A stretch of 64,000 bases of DNA from the NCBI GenBank assembly GCA_905331475.1, contig CAJNYU010004256.1, positions 124,001 through 188,000 on the forward strand, given 5' to 3'. Source of the stretch: Rotaria socialis. Its lineage: Eukaryota > Rotifera > Eurotatoria > Philodinida > Philodinidae. Within the stretch, counting starts at the first letter, position 1. Every line of letters begins with the position of its first letter. The notes under the pieces are model-generated. The model made no database searches. It saw only the letters and a list, made by a program, of their open reading frames with translations, and was not told the DNA's origin. Shown here one piece after another: positions 13,989 through 26,952 of the stretch. A program made the position numbers and the translations under genes.

Positions 13989-16900
13989 AATATACGATAC
14001 AAAATAAAATACAGATGACAATATCGTATTGAGACATTTTCTTTTCTCTCTTTCTTTTCTTTTCATTGTCGATTGCTCGGCTTTTTATTATTGTTCATTA
14101 TTAGCTTTCTTTGTTTCTTTTTCTTCCATGTCTTTATTTGTTGTGTTTCAAAAACATTTTTTCTCGTCTATCACTGTTGTTGATTGTCCTCTTGTTAAAA
14201 AAAGAAGAGAATAAAAGAGAAAAAAAACAAGAAGAAAATCTGTGAGTGTTCATTGACAATTCGGAAACATTGATGTGGGATAAACATTTGCCATAAAAGT
14301 GATACGAAAATGAACTTTCAGGTGTTTTTTATCTACATATTTTGATTGTGAGTACATCGAAGTTGAATCGAAACCGTATGAAAAATAGACTATTTTTTCA
14401 GTTCGTTTAATGTATTATTAACTAAATCTCAAAAATTCTAGAATTTATATATATATACATTGAAACTTGACAAATTAGAAATATTTAGTGTTGATAACGA
14501 GGCAAGTTTTTTAGGAGAAGAAAAGAAAAAGAACGAATGTCTTCATTGATAGAAGTAAAACTGAACATGAACTCGAACACGGTAGTAATGATGCAATCTC
14601 TAAAAGTTGAACTGATTGTCAACATATTGGAGAACGACAATTTTGATATTTATCAATTATCGTATCGTGCAGTTTATTTGTACAAAAGTATGTTCTAGAA
14701 AATCCCAGTTTTTAAAGTACAGAATTTGGTCACGCATCGACAACTGTTAGATAAATTGTTTTGATAGAGAACTACTAGATCTGCCAACTCTAATAAGCGT
14801 ATCATAGATTCAATCAAAGAATTTTCATAAGGAATAAATATGATTAGTGAACATGTACAACTTCTATCTAACATAAAGAGTGCGATGGGATCCATAATTT
14901 CAATGAACATGAATCGATTGCGATAACATCCGAAAAAAGTATGATTTATTCAAAAAATCAACATAAAATGTTACTGTTCATATAGTGATTTGATTACTAT
15001 ATTCTCATATTTAGTGAAAAATTTTCCTTTTATTCAAAATTGTGAGCTCTTTCTACTCTCAAGATTTTTATAATACAATATAAATAAATCTATGACGAGA
15101 AAAGTTAGGCCATCAGAAGTCGAGTTCTACCCGTATGTGATAATTAATTGCTACTCAAATTTTATTTAGATACGTTGTTTGCATTAAAATATCATATACA
15201 GTTCATCTAATTGTTCTCAGTTTTCTTGGCCAGAATAAATGAAATATGAACCGAACAATATTCAATAACTATCATTAAACTATCTGAAATAATCATCATG
15301 AAAAGTCATCGTAGATAAATTCGCTTGAAAAATGTTCATACACTTTGTTAACATGTCCAGAAATGGGTTTATATTATGAAATCTATATTTTGTTCACAGG
15401 TCAAACATGTTCCGAAGACATCTGAAAGTGAACAATCAATCCTCACGGATCACATTATGTATCCTATTTGAATTACATAGGAAAAATAATCTCAAAAACT
15501 TTAAAAGTTACACATAGCACAACTAGAAACAGTTCCAAAAACTTTAAATTCTAAACTGATATCAAATTAGGCAATATGCAGATATTGTGTAAATCACCAA
15601 GACATGAATATGATAATCACTAGAATAAAGTATTTGCCTATTCGAGCTAATATTTTGTAATCATATCATCAACTAGAATTATACAATAGTTTGACGAACG
15701 AACTTGACATACGTACATACGTAGAACAAATACTTGTTTTTGGATAAATGCTGGTTAAACAATAATATTACGTCGCTTCGTTTCTACTCATTTAATTAAA
15801 GTTTGTCTCAGACGAATCGTCGATACAATGAGAATAAACGAGATGTTTGATTGTTGACTTGGTATTACTTAGAATGTATTTGGTAAATATGAGAAAATGG
15901 TGATTACACATACGAAAGAAAAACGTACTCTAATGATGATGATCTTAACTATTATGGTGTATAAGGCGTGATTGTATCTTGGACCAATCATATGTAGATA
16001 AATATTCTAATAGATAAAAATATGATTATGATATTGATAAATTAATTCTAGTTCACAATCTTTTCCCATAACATGCTCACAATAGTAATTCAAGTTTTTT
16101 GATTTGGTATTCTATCTTGTTACGACAATACTACTAATTCAGAAAGAGTTTTGATCATTCTCTTAGATCGTTTGCTTACAATATTTAATACATGAATGAA
16201 ACACGTGAAAATATATTAGTGATTTTGTCGTTAATGTGTTTCTAATGATTCTTATATCGTTTCATTGGAACAGAAATTCTTTAATAAACAATTAATTTAA
16301 GAAAAGTACGTCAGTTTTTTACAGAAAGAAATTATCCATAGAGGCCTCGGTGGTTATCTGTTTCTGACATAAAAAATGTCATATAATTAGAATAAGATAT
16401 ATTTAGTTACCTAACTACTTGTTTTCTCCTCAGTTGCTTTATATAAAGAAAATAAGGAATCAATTTTCTCGTCTAGACAAACACTTGTAACCTCTATTTT
16501 TTTATCCAGAATAGAGTAAAAATCAATGCTTACCACATGTTGAAGATAGAATATATTTCTTGTTTTCTTTCAAGAAGAAATTCTAGTTTTCGCACGCTTA
16601 TCACACAAAATGAATAGTTGAATACAAGAATTCAAGGATTTTCTCTAGATTTTGTCCGGTGCTTTGATAATTAGTATAACAATACTAAGTACTTGCTTTA
16701 GTTATACCTATCATATGCCTAAGTGTATGAACTTCAACGTGGTTGTATGTATCATCTTTCTTATAAGACTAGAACTACTATTTTCTGTTCCAAAGAGGGA
16801 AATAAGCTAATAGAAGCGAAAAATCATCTGTAAGGATATTCGAAACAAAAGAAAATTATTCATACTCAAATAGACTATGCACAAAGAGTTCTGATCGAGA

Positions 16901-18518
16901 AACTCCGAAGCATAATTTTAAAGAAAAAACGAAAGTCACATATCATTCAAAACTAATCCAAAGACATCTACTTCTTGCTTATGATTGAATTGTTTCTTTT
17001 TTTCAGTACACTTCAAACACGATTTAAATAATATACCAATATTCTTTACCTCATTATTTTAAAATATTCACCTGAAAATCCAGAAAATAAAATATATTTT
17101 GATGCATACATACTAATTAGAATTTTAATTAGTCAAAAAAACAAGTTAGCTCATGGAAGTCTTGTATAAGGTCTAGTAAATCACTTGTCCAAAGAGATCT
17201 CTAGTCGCGGACAGATCCTTCATTATGGCAAAGTCTGCTATTCCGGAAGGTTTTGTTTTCTTCTTCAACACATAAAATACAATAAAAATCTTTTCTATGA
17301 TGAGATCAAATAGACTTTTGTGAAACTGACATCCGTTGTTCTAAGAAACTTATGAATATATTTACATTCCCAACCTATTACAGATACTAATTAGTATGCA
17401 GCGTTCGTCAATTGAGTGCTTCACTAACTAGACTGCTATATCGTTTCTGTTTTCATCGCAAAGGTTATAGACGCAGTTAGCTCTGTTCATTAAAGAACTT
17501 AACAAACCAGTAACCGCTGATTGGGATATTTTACGTTCTATTGGTGATGAATTTTGCTATCAAAAGTTTTTAGATAGTCGAAGCCGAATGATTTACAATG
17601 AATTCATTTTTTTGAAATACAGACAGATGAAAAAGCTAAAAAACAATTTGTCTTCCTTATCATCTTTTTTCTTCTTTAAAAAATAAAAGCAGCTACATAT
17701 TAGATGAGTAGCTGTAGGACCAACTCGAATGAATTCAATATTATGTGAAAGATAGCTTTTATCGTTGAAAGTTAGATATTGAAACTAGTCAAAATATAAG
17801 TTTTCACCTGCTAAATAGATCGGCTAAAATATTTCTTCAAAGGCTTTTTGGAATCCGACTGATATCTTTGCAGTTGTGAACTTACGTTTCCTTTGCATTT
17901 TCCTTCTTGCTGAAAATCTATTCAATAGACGAAATTACTTGAAAATGGTTAGCTTTTTTTTATTGCTGTCACTGATTCCATTTATGTTCTTTTTCTAGAC
18001 AAACTTCATTCAAGTTTTATAAAAATAAAGCCTTAAAAAACTAACTCGTTGGAAAATTTAAGTATGATTATCTGTTCGTTTTTTTATTGATTACTATATG
18101 CCAACGATATATAAAAAAAAGCACAAAAATTCATTGAAACTTTCATGTCCTGTTTAATATTTATCGTACTTCGATCTGAAAGACTCGGAGCTTTGTTTAG
18201 CTTATACAAAATTATTCAATCATGGCAAATATGTATGCTGAGAATATAAAGATCGATTGTGTATATATTATAACAAATAGTAAAAGCACAAGAGAAAAGC
18301 AAGCAGTTCCATTCTATGCAAAGCCTATACATTTAAACACCAATAGATAGATAAATATTTATATGTATGTACGTATGTGTATAAGGAACAAGAGAGAGAT
18401 TTCAATTTTGAAGGTATGATACATAATAATGTTAAGTTATTGAATGAATTAGCATGAAAATTTCTGGCGAACAAAAACAAAACTAAAGACGGAATGAACG
18501 CTAAAAATGCACCATTTA
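13989..18518. other. Gene-poor intergenic region
   Basis: This 4.5 kb region separates Dpy-30 copy 2 (+) from the 3' end of Rap1GAP (-). It is AT-rich throughout, and the longest open frames (about 60-70 codons) show no domain and no splice-consistent extension. I see no gene, RNA gene or clear repeat. It is one of the two longest empty stretches in the window. Confidence 0.55.
14003..14008 (+). terminator. Putative poly(A) signal of Dpy-30 copy 2
   Basis: AATAAA lies 15 nt after the TAG stop, followed by T-rich sequence. Confidence 0.5.
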
Positions 18519-21500
18519 TTAATTTGATGACGTATCTCCATTAATCATATTTCTCGGTTGTGTTAATTGGATCTCAAGTTCTTTCAAAGCTTTTGAATGA
18601 ATTTCATCCATTTGAGCTAATTTTGTTGAATGATGTTGCTGCAATGCAATAACAAATTTAATTAGATCTATAATAGAGAAAGCAAACAGCAATATTTTAA
18701 AAAGAATGTTTTGATTGTTAATTGTACCATCTTTCGATGAAGATTGTAGATGATCGGGTGATAATTCATGACGAGTGTTTGAATCAATATGATTCATAGA
18801 TAGTTTATTAAAATAAAATGATGTTGCAAATGAATATGACTCTTCATTATAGTCAAAATAATTGGACGGTGTTGATGGACTTGTTGCTGGTGATAAAAAT
18901 TTCGAATTTGAACGAGGACTAAAATGATATAATTGAATTGAAATACAATAAGATAAATATAATTATTTGAAAATATTACCTTAATGATAACTCAACATTT
19001 TCAGTATCTAGTAATAAGCGATTCGTATTTGATTTATCCATAGGTGGAATATGGTTCTATTAATAAAAAAGAAGAATATATTATCATCGAAATGAAGATT
19101 TTACAACAGAACATGTCTTAAAACATAATTTTATGCTTCCAGCCAATATGAACTTGAATAAAGAGTAGATTATGTTATGCTTAGAAGTTAATCGCAAACA
19201 TCAAATTGAGATGATAATTTGTGAAATCATAGATCGATATGTATAAGTCGCATCGACTGATTAAAAGCAATAGAAATTACTGACTAGAGAAAGTTCGAGT
19301 ATCAACTAACTAAAAGTGACTCGATAAACTAGATAAATCAATAGAAGACGAATAATATGATTAAAATTTATTATTAATTATTATTGTGTGTAGTCCAACG
19401 CGTAAAAATTCCAGATGCATTACTCGCAAACGATTAATATCATCTTTTTCATATCTAATGTATTTACAAATTTTGGACAAACATCTGAGTAACTTGATAG
19501 TTTGCTTGAACCATCGGTAGGTACTATGCACAAGAATAAGCTCTTGTGTTAAAATAATTATCTTGTTTTCTGAACACTCACACAGAGCATATTATAAGTG
19601 TCAAGACATTCCAAGAATATTTTTGTCAGGCGACAAAGAAAGTTACCCATTAAATCTAGACTTTCTTCCGGTTACATTCGTGATTAAAGCAAAAGCTGAT
19701 CCGAAGTATACGCATCAATAAAAGAACAACAGAATCGTGAGTAACTTTATTTTCGATAGAATAGCGAAATTTGACTGTTTCATCTTTAGACGACACAGCT
19801 CAATTCTCTTAGGATAGAATATAGACAAAATTGAGTTTCGCTACAACAACTTCATTAGGTGAAGAAACATGTGTATTTTATCTAATAGTTTTTTTTTTGA
19901 ATTGGTCTTATTTATATCAACATTCACAGAAAGATTATATCGTCTCTCAATTCTCATGAGAGACAAAACAAACTTATGATAGTCATAGTAGTTGACGAAT
20001 AATTTCAACAAAGTAAAACACAATAAGTTAATAAATACAGCTCTCATCTACATACATATATATGATAACGAAGAATTTTACCTTTGATAGAAAGAACATG
20101 GAAGCTTTTTTTCCATTATTACTATTATTTGTCATTGATTCTTTGGATACACTGTGCTTCAAGTCCATTGACATTATGGATGTTTTCGTCTTTGAATCAT
20201 TCGGTGTGGGTGTTGAAATAATAATTGTTGTTGACGGTGGTGGTGGTGGTGGTGGTGGTGGCGTAATTGAATGTTGTGCACGAAATTTTGGTGCAATAAG
20301 ACGACGTCTTACTGAGCCAAGTATTGAATTATCTGTATGGCGATCATATGTTTTTGGTGAAGAATACATTTGAGCATCTTCTTTTTGTTGTTCAATCTCA
20401 CATTCATGTTTATATAGGCTACTATTAAATATAAAACTCATCAATGAACGATTACTATCATGTAGTGTACGATACAAATTCTCAAATAACTGCATTTTTG
20501 TACGTTCCTGTTTCATGGTAAAAATAAAAATAATATGAAATCATAAAACAAAAAGAAACTTTTCTCACTTGATATTTTTGAAAAGTGTTTGTTTTACACG
20601 AAGCTATTTCAGCATTAATTAGTTTTGTTAATAACCACTGTTTAAATGTATGATCACAATTAAATGAATTTGAATGATTTATAACTGGTCCAAATGAAGG
20701 TACGTTATCACGATGAATTACAGACACTTTAAAATGTGTACCATCATCATTCAATGGCGTTACAACAAGATAAACATGTAGAAATTGTGATGCAATACAT
20801 TCGGGATTAAATTTAGTTTCATTTTCTTGAAAAACTATCGCAACAATATCATTACCAATATGACGTTTACGTTCTACTTGTTGTCGTTCTATTTTTGAAT
20901 GAGGTAATAATGTACTGACATGAAACATTATTTCATGATTATTAAAATTTTCATAAATCGAAACTGTTCCTGTTTGATCAGATTTGATATCAAGACCACC
21001 GCGAAATCTACAGTAATATTTTTGTGTTTAGATAGGTAACTGTATTTTATTTTAGAATATTTCTTTGTTTACCCTTGGAAATCTTTTAGTTTAACACGAC
21101 TACCAATAAAATCAAGAAATTTATCCATAGCAGTACTGTGCGTTTCATTACTAAATATTTCTTCTTCTGTCAATTGGTTTTCACGTTGATATATGATACC
21201 GAATTTATGCCTGTTCGATACATATGATTCGTCATATTTTATGAGTAAATCATGAGTCTAAAATTTGAAAGAAATTTAAAAATATTGATTTATTTTCATG
21301 AATGACTTGTACCCCATCACAAAGCACCGGATCAAAATATTCAATATCAGTGATGGCACATTGTTCACATATGCGCCGTAAAATATCAATAGAAGAACAT
21401 GTGGATGGTATGTACAATAATGATTCGATCGATGTTTGCTGTCGAGTTCTGAATGAGAAACAAAATAATAAACAAATTAATTCTACTATTCACTAACCGC

Positions 21501-24500
21501 ACAATAGCCATTATAAAACGTTGTTTATTCGAATCATTTGAGTATTTGAATGATATGATAACAGGTCCATGAGTATCGCTAATACCATACCAATTAAAAT
21601 GTTCCTAGAAAAAGAACGCCAAGAACCTGCTATTCCGAACAAAAAACTAGAGGAAAAATGTTTTTATTATACGGTTGATTGAAATTGTTCACGATATATT
21701 AATGGTTTGTCATCAATTTCAAGATGTGGTAAACATTCATCGAAGCTAATTGCGGTATTTATATGAACTGTAGCAGAACTTTCACAAGACCATGTATATT
21801 GATTTGTTAATTTTTTATGTGAATTTGGTGATACGCCTCCTGTGTGATTGTTTCCTGTGTCCACTGTTCGTTGTGTTGACGGTGATTCCATCATACCGGA
21901 TCTACCAATATTAGACGAAGGTCCGATAAATCCCTGAATAGATGACTACTGAATTAAAGATAAATAAAAATAATATATTACATACTATTCGTTCAACTGA
22001 AGCAGCTGACGTCGATGAAATATGCTGTAAAGTAAAACGAATGATTTAAGTTCAATTAAATTTTTTTTGAGAAAGATACAGCAGTTATATGAGTATTTTA
22101 GAAAACATACGAGATAATCGTTATTGCGAATAGGAAATAATGATGATAGATTAATGATTCGATGAGTTAATAAGGGTAACATGGAAAATAGCTTATCATC
22201 TGAATTCATATTTAGATCAATATCTGCAGTTAATTCTCATTATTGTCGAAACATCGATTAACTCCCGTCATAATATTTAACATCAAATAAAGAAAGCAAC
22301 AAGTCGAGGTTAGATTCTTATGGAATGCATTTCTTTTTTTGTTATGATTATCATGACGATTCGGCACAATAACAAACAACCATCAATGACAGTGAAAGGA
22401 CAAAAGAAAAAGAATAATTCTTTTCTCTGTCTGTTTTCTGCATGTAGAAATAGAAGGCGGTGCGATCAATTCTAGAGACGTGAGTTGTGTGTCTGATGAT
22501 AGAAAATATATGTTCGTCTTTCTTTTTCCTTTTTTTTCTTTGTATCTGATAGTAAAATATATCTATCTCCGTTCTCCCGTGTCTTTGTTCATCATCAACG
22601 ATTCTTTTCTTTTTTTTCTTCTCTCGATGACGTGATAACAAAGACAGCAAAACAGACGTACTAAGCAATAGACAAGGTCGTTCATTGGGAAATATGTTAC
22701 TGCCTTTGATTAGTAAAATTGCCATTAAAAAAGAAGCAAAACGATTTAGAAATGTTAAGTATTTTTTTCATTCATAAAATAATCGATATTACATCGATAT
22801 ATATAAGTATAAATTCTCATTATGCCTACCTGAATAAGACTGAATACGCTACTTCTACGTGGCTGTAGAAAACGATAAATATTCATTGTTCGTTTGGTAT
22901 ATTCTCATTAATACTGATCAATGATAAAAAAAAAAAGTCTAATTCAATCTACTCACTGTAGCTGGATGAGTTGGCATTTGTGTTGTATTATTAATAGGGG
23001 CTGAATCGGATGCAGTACCCATCAGATTAACTAGACTTGTACTAATCTAAACAAAAAATAGAAAGAAGATTTAGAAACATGAATTCATTGCTCTTTTTAT
23101 TTTTTTTACAAATCACAAAGCTTAAAGATAATTAAAGGTAATCTATCGATAATAGAGTGCGCTGATTTGACTAGTTGAGAGACAATAAAACTTATCTTTC
23201 TTTTTCTTAAATGAATTCAATTTGACATGCAAGTGAGATTAGAATGTAATAAGCTCTATAGATGTACACATGTGCGTCTAGAAGTGTAAGAAGAGAGAGA
23301 GAAGAGAAAAAACTGAACGACTAACGTTGATATGGTTGATCTGACGCATCGAGTCACATAAACCGATCATGAAACTATTCAAATAATGCTTCAGTCAATC
23401 GAACCAGATTGATAATGAACAAGAGGATAAATCTGTCTCGATCATTTTTAAATCTCATTCAAACGAATGAATAAGCACAGGATATTATATACTTCTTCTC
23501 ACCTCTTTGCCGGATAGTATACGTGAGTTTGGTAGTAACATATCATCGTTTGTAGTTGATAGCACTTGTGATGAGGCATCGATTAAAGGTGTATTCGATA
23601 CTTTGGGTGGCATTTCAACACTTTTCTTTTGGCCTGGTGACTTATCTTTTTTTGTACCAGATGGAATACTATCATTGGTAGATGGTAATAATGACTTACT
23701 ACGAGATTTATATTTATTATTTGATGGTGATGTTGAAGCAGATTTTGTTGAGATGAGAAGAGCTTTTGATGATTGGTGAGAAACATCTTTGAGTGCACAA
23801 TTTGATTGAGCCTTCAATGTATTTGAATCCTCATCATCCGATGTACGATTAGATTTTCGTCTGAATTATATGAAAAAAAAAGATTACTTATTAATGCGAG
23901 AACATAAAGTTTGGGGTAATTGACTGAGATATTAATTAAATAGAATATACAATAGAAATATTCTAGATCACATATTAAAAAATGTGATAAAAATGGATCT
24001 CAAATCTCATATGAGAAAAAAACATATATAAAAGATAGACGTTTAGTTTTCGTTTTCGTTTTATTTTTAATATAATACATTTTTTGAATGAAATAATTGC
24101 TAGATATTATTTTCTCTTTAAATAATGAGCTAATTAATTTAGGTTAATTAATTGAAATTTTTTTGTTGTTACTTATTTTTTACACTATACAAAGCAAAAA
24201 AACATCAGTCGATCTTGAATAAATTTCATAATCAATTATTTCTTATGCATTTTATTATAGGTAAGCATATTTAATCAATCTTATTGGTTCCCACAGGCGC
24301 ACTTGAAAAACTGTGCGACAGAAACTTAAAGATAAATATTTATACACTTAATAATCTATCAAACGCTGTCTATTGACTATTCTCTGTGATAATCATCATC
24401 ATATCTACTTTCAATTTTTTTTGCATGTGTATATGCACATGTATATCTAATTATAGAAGCCAAAAAAAAATTGGATTTCCGATTAACAATGATGATGATG

Positions 24501-26952
24501 CTGATGAATAAATACAAGACAAAAAATCAAATGAATCCCCACACAATCAAACTCGGTCAATATTGCGATTATGATTTGTGTCTTGCCTTCAAGTAGTATT
24601 TGTTTGAAATTATCGTACATAGTTATGTTGTACTAAGCGTGCAGAGCAATGAACAAGTGGCAAGAAATCAAAAAATAATAAACAATTATATTAATCAATT
24701 GATTTGTTTTTTTGACGTCGTATATAGAAAAAAAAAATTTTGTTTTGGTACATATACATATGTGAATGAACTCATTGTCACGCATAATCAGTAAAATTGC
24801 CTTTGAAATAATAGGGAAAATGAATCAACTCATAAGTAATCACAAATTAGAGGTGTCAGCCGAAGGGTTGAACGGCGACGGCGGGCAACAATTTTCAATT
24901 TTTGAAGATTTCCAGCGGTTCGTTATTTGAATGAGTAATGTCTTCAGCGGCGGCTGCTACAAAATCTTAAAATTTCTTTCACAGCGGCGGCGTCGGCTGA
25001 TATTTGTAAGTCTTTATGTGACGGCGGCGGTCTCAGTTAAAAATTCACTGATGAAAATTAAAAGAAAAATGTTCGATTCGATCGCATATGTATTGATGGC
25101 AGCGGCGGCAAATAACGCTATCAAAACTTTTTATCTCTTGCAGCGGCGCAACGGTTAAGCTTGTTTTTTCGCAGCGGCGGCTCCCCCAAAATTTTAAAAA
25201 TTACTACTAATTTGGTGGCTGCGGCGACTGATATTACTGAAAAATCGGCTGCTGCGGCGGCTCAGCCGTACGGCTGACACCTCTAATCACAAAGTATAAA
25301 AGAAGTATTTTTCATCAGCTGTCAATATAAAAAAATCAAATATACTAATCGATAGAGAAAAACACCAGAAAACATACCTGCGGCGCAGTGAATTTAACAT
25401 GATTCTCTTCATATATTTTGTCAAACTAGGAAAGTCAATGTTAATGATGCTGCATATTCACGTTTTCTTTTTTCTCATTTATAAGAACATAATCGATTTT
25501 AAAATGTTTGTCTTCCTGTTTTTTTTTCTCTCTGTACGACGACGTGTTATTGTTGTAATACCTAATGATTCAAGTAATTGGTATCGAACGAGACTACGAT
25601 AAAAAATATGGCGTTCTATGCATAGATGAAAGTGAATGCTACTAGCATTCACTTTTTCTTCCGTAAAGTACTCTTGATCGGCAATATTGTCTTTCATTTT
25701 TTTTTCTTTTGTACATGGCAGAAAAAAAGGAAAATAGAATGAAGTAAAACGGGAAACAAATCAATATAAATAAAATTATGCTTCTATTTACTGTTTCAAT
25801 TTCTATGGATTTTATTTTCCTTATGACTCAAACATCAATTGAGAGGGTAGCCTATTCAGTACAGAATTATCAGAGAAACAAATTAAGAAATACACACGAC
25901 ATTCAATAGAAGATGAGTTCATAAAGTAGAAAAAACAATACTAAATTTTTTTAATTACTAGATATTTTGATCAAATACTATGGGAATAGCACATATTTTC
26001 GGCATGCAACTGTAATGTACATTCGATATCAAGTAACTTCTAAGCAATTTTGAAATATATCAACCGCATTGTTCTTTTTTGAACAATTAATTCATAAAAC
26101 AGCTAGATTTTTTGATTTTCATTACCATAATTACAATATTTTCATCGAAATGCCTACAGAAAAATTGTGCTTTTCCCTTACTATTTCAACTTGAATGCAG
26201 AGTCGATTTTCATTTTGAATACTAGTCCTTATGCTCTTATTCCATGTTTATAGTCGTCGAGCGCATGTTGTGCATTTTCTTTTTCTTTTTCTATGAATTA
26301 CTCGGATATTTAAAATGCAAAAATGTAACAACCAGAATGGCACTCAGACGATAGAGTTGACTTAAAATCAACATCTTTCTTTGTTTAATGCCGTCATGTT
26401 GCTCATGGCGACATTGGATTCATTTATAAGTAAAAATAATGGTTGTCGATAGAAAAAGAAAAAGAGCGACACGATGGAAATCGTGTGGCTATCTTTCTTT
26501 TTAGTTCTTACGCAGAAAAGCCGGATATAAAACGTCTGAAACAGACGAATTATTGCGTCGAGTACCATACTTATTATATGAATAACTAAGATGGAAAAAA
26601 TTGCGAGCTTACTCATTATTTTAGACAATATATAGCATAGTTTATCAAAAAAGAAAAAAAACTCAATATAATCGAAGAATTTTGTAGGTTTTCTTTTTAT
26701 AGAATAAGAAAATAGTCATAATATTTATCTTATTTTCATTTACCTTATTAAAGTACATGAAGTTAGATTGCGTATGGAATGTCGAAAGTTAGAAGGCGTG
26801 AATCGATTGCTTCGCATCGGTGAATGTTGTCTGTGTTGATGTTGACGCTTTTTATCCTGACTATCATGGCTTCGAACATGCTTGACCGGTCTATGTTGAT
26901 TCAATTCATTTTCTTCTTGATATAAATCATGACTAGTTTTTGATGATTGCAT
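18519..26952 (-). CDS. RAP1GAP: Rap1 GTPase-activating protein (Rap1GAP)
   Basis: Rap1GAP inactivates the small GTPase Rap1 by supplying a catalytic Asn. I place 14 exons: 26952-26744, 23860-23503, 23046-22957, 22862-22830, 22024-21986, 21933-21673, 21604-21498, 21448-21313, 21257-21073, 21007-20569, 20507-20082, 19056-18980, 18918-18728, 18667-18519. They close in frame at 899 residues. The dimerisation part has IYREQFQSTEHFNWYG and KFGIIYQRENQLTEEEIF. The GAP core has FRGGLDIKSDQTGTVSIYE, MFHVSTLLP, RKRHIGNDIVAIVFQE (catalytic Asn in HIGND), VIHRDNVPSFGP and WLLTKLINAE. The tail has a polyproline run (exon 11), then low-complexity sequence and a final helical stretch. The N-terminal 260 or so residues are Ser-rich and poorly conserved, so exons 1-4 are less certain. 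The stop overlaps a TAATAAA poly(A) signal at 18515-18521. Confidence 0.93.
19057..20081 (-). other. 1 kb intron of Rap1GAP
   Basis: This intron separates the exon ending FFLSK (20082) from the exon starting NHIPPMDK (19056). It is AT-rich, and small open frames inside have no recognisable domain. Confidence 0.65.
22111..22209 (-). CDS. Possible alternative first exon of Rap1GAP
   Basis: A 33-codon open segment starting MNSDDKLFSMLPLLTHR ends at a GTATGT donor in phase 0, the phase needed to join exon 5 (HISSTSAASV at 22024). The upstream exon ending SLIQ (22830) also stops in phase 0 and can join exon 5 directly. The segment has no in-frame acceptor compatible with that upstream exon: after CTGCAG at 22226 the phase-0 frame hits TAA. 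It may therefore be a separate promoter's first coding exon. The KLFSML part weakly recalls a GoLoco helix, but the Gln-Arg finger is missing, so I do not call that domain. Confidence 0.4.
23861..26743 (-). other. 2.9 kb first intron of Rap1GAP
   Basis: This is the longest intron within a single gene, apart from the nested-gene case further right. It has a GTAAAT donor at 26743 and an ATTCAG acceptor at 23861, and the phases match (AG|A). It contains the CGG-rich inverted-repeat element at 24847-25286 but no gene that I can support. Confidence 0.65.
24847..25286. mobile_element. CGG-rich non-autonomous DNA transposon (hAT-like MITE)
   Basis: The 440-bp element has 16-bp perfect terminal inverted repeats: TTAGAGGTGTCAGCCG on the left, CGGCTGACACCTCTAA on the right. 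The flanks carry a direct repeat, TCACAAA, extendable to TAATCACAAA if end bases are shared, as expected of a target-site duplication. An 8-bp duplication (ATCACAAA) and the TAGAG-type terminus suit the hAT superfamily. Inside, GC-rich blocks of GCGGCGGC type recur about every 40-60 nt, separated by AT-rich spacers, in sharp contrast to the AT-rich surroundings. There is no transposase frame. It lies in Rap1GAP intron 1. Confidence 0.82.

Noticed and set aside
20062..20373. Plus-strand frame with a Gly run
   Set aside because: Antisense of the polyproline part of Rap1GAP exon 11.
22111..22209. GoLoco motif in the Rap1GAP alternative exon
   Set aside because: Only the hydrophobic helix pattern matches; the diagnostic Gln-Arg part is absent.
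22351..22725. 124-codon minus-strand frame in a Rap1GAP intron
   Set aside because: Lys/Ser/Phe-rich low-complexity sequence from purine/pyrimidine-rich DNA; no domain and no phase-compatible role in the gene.
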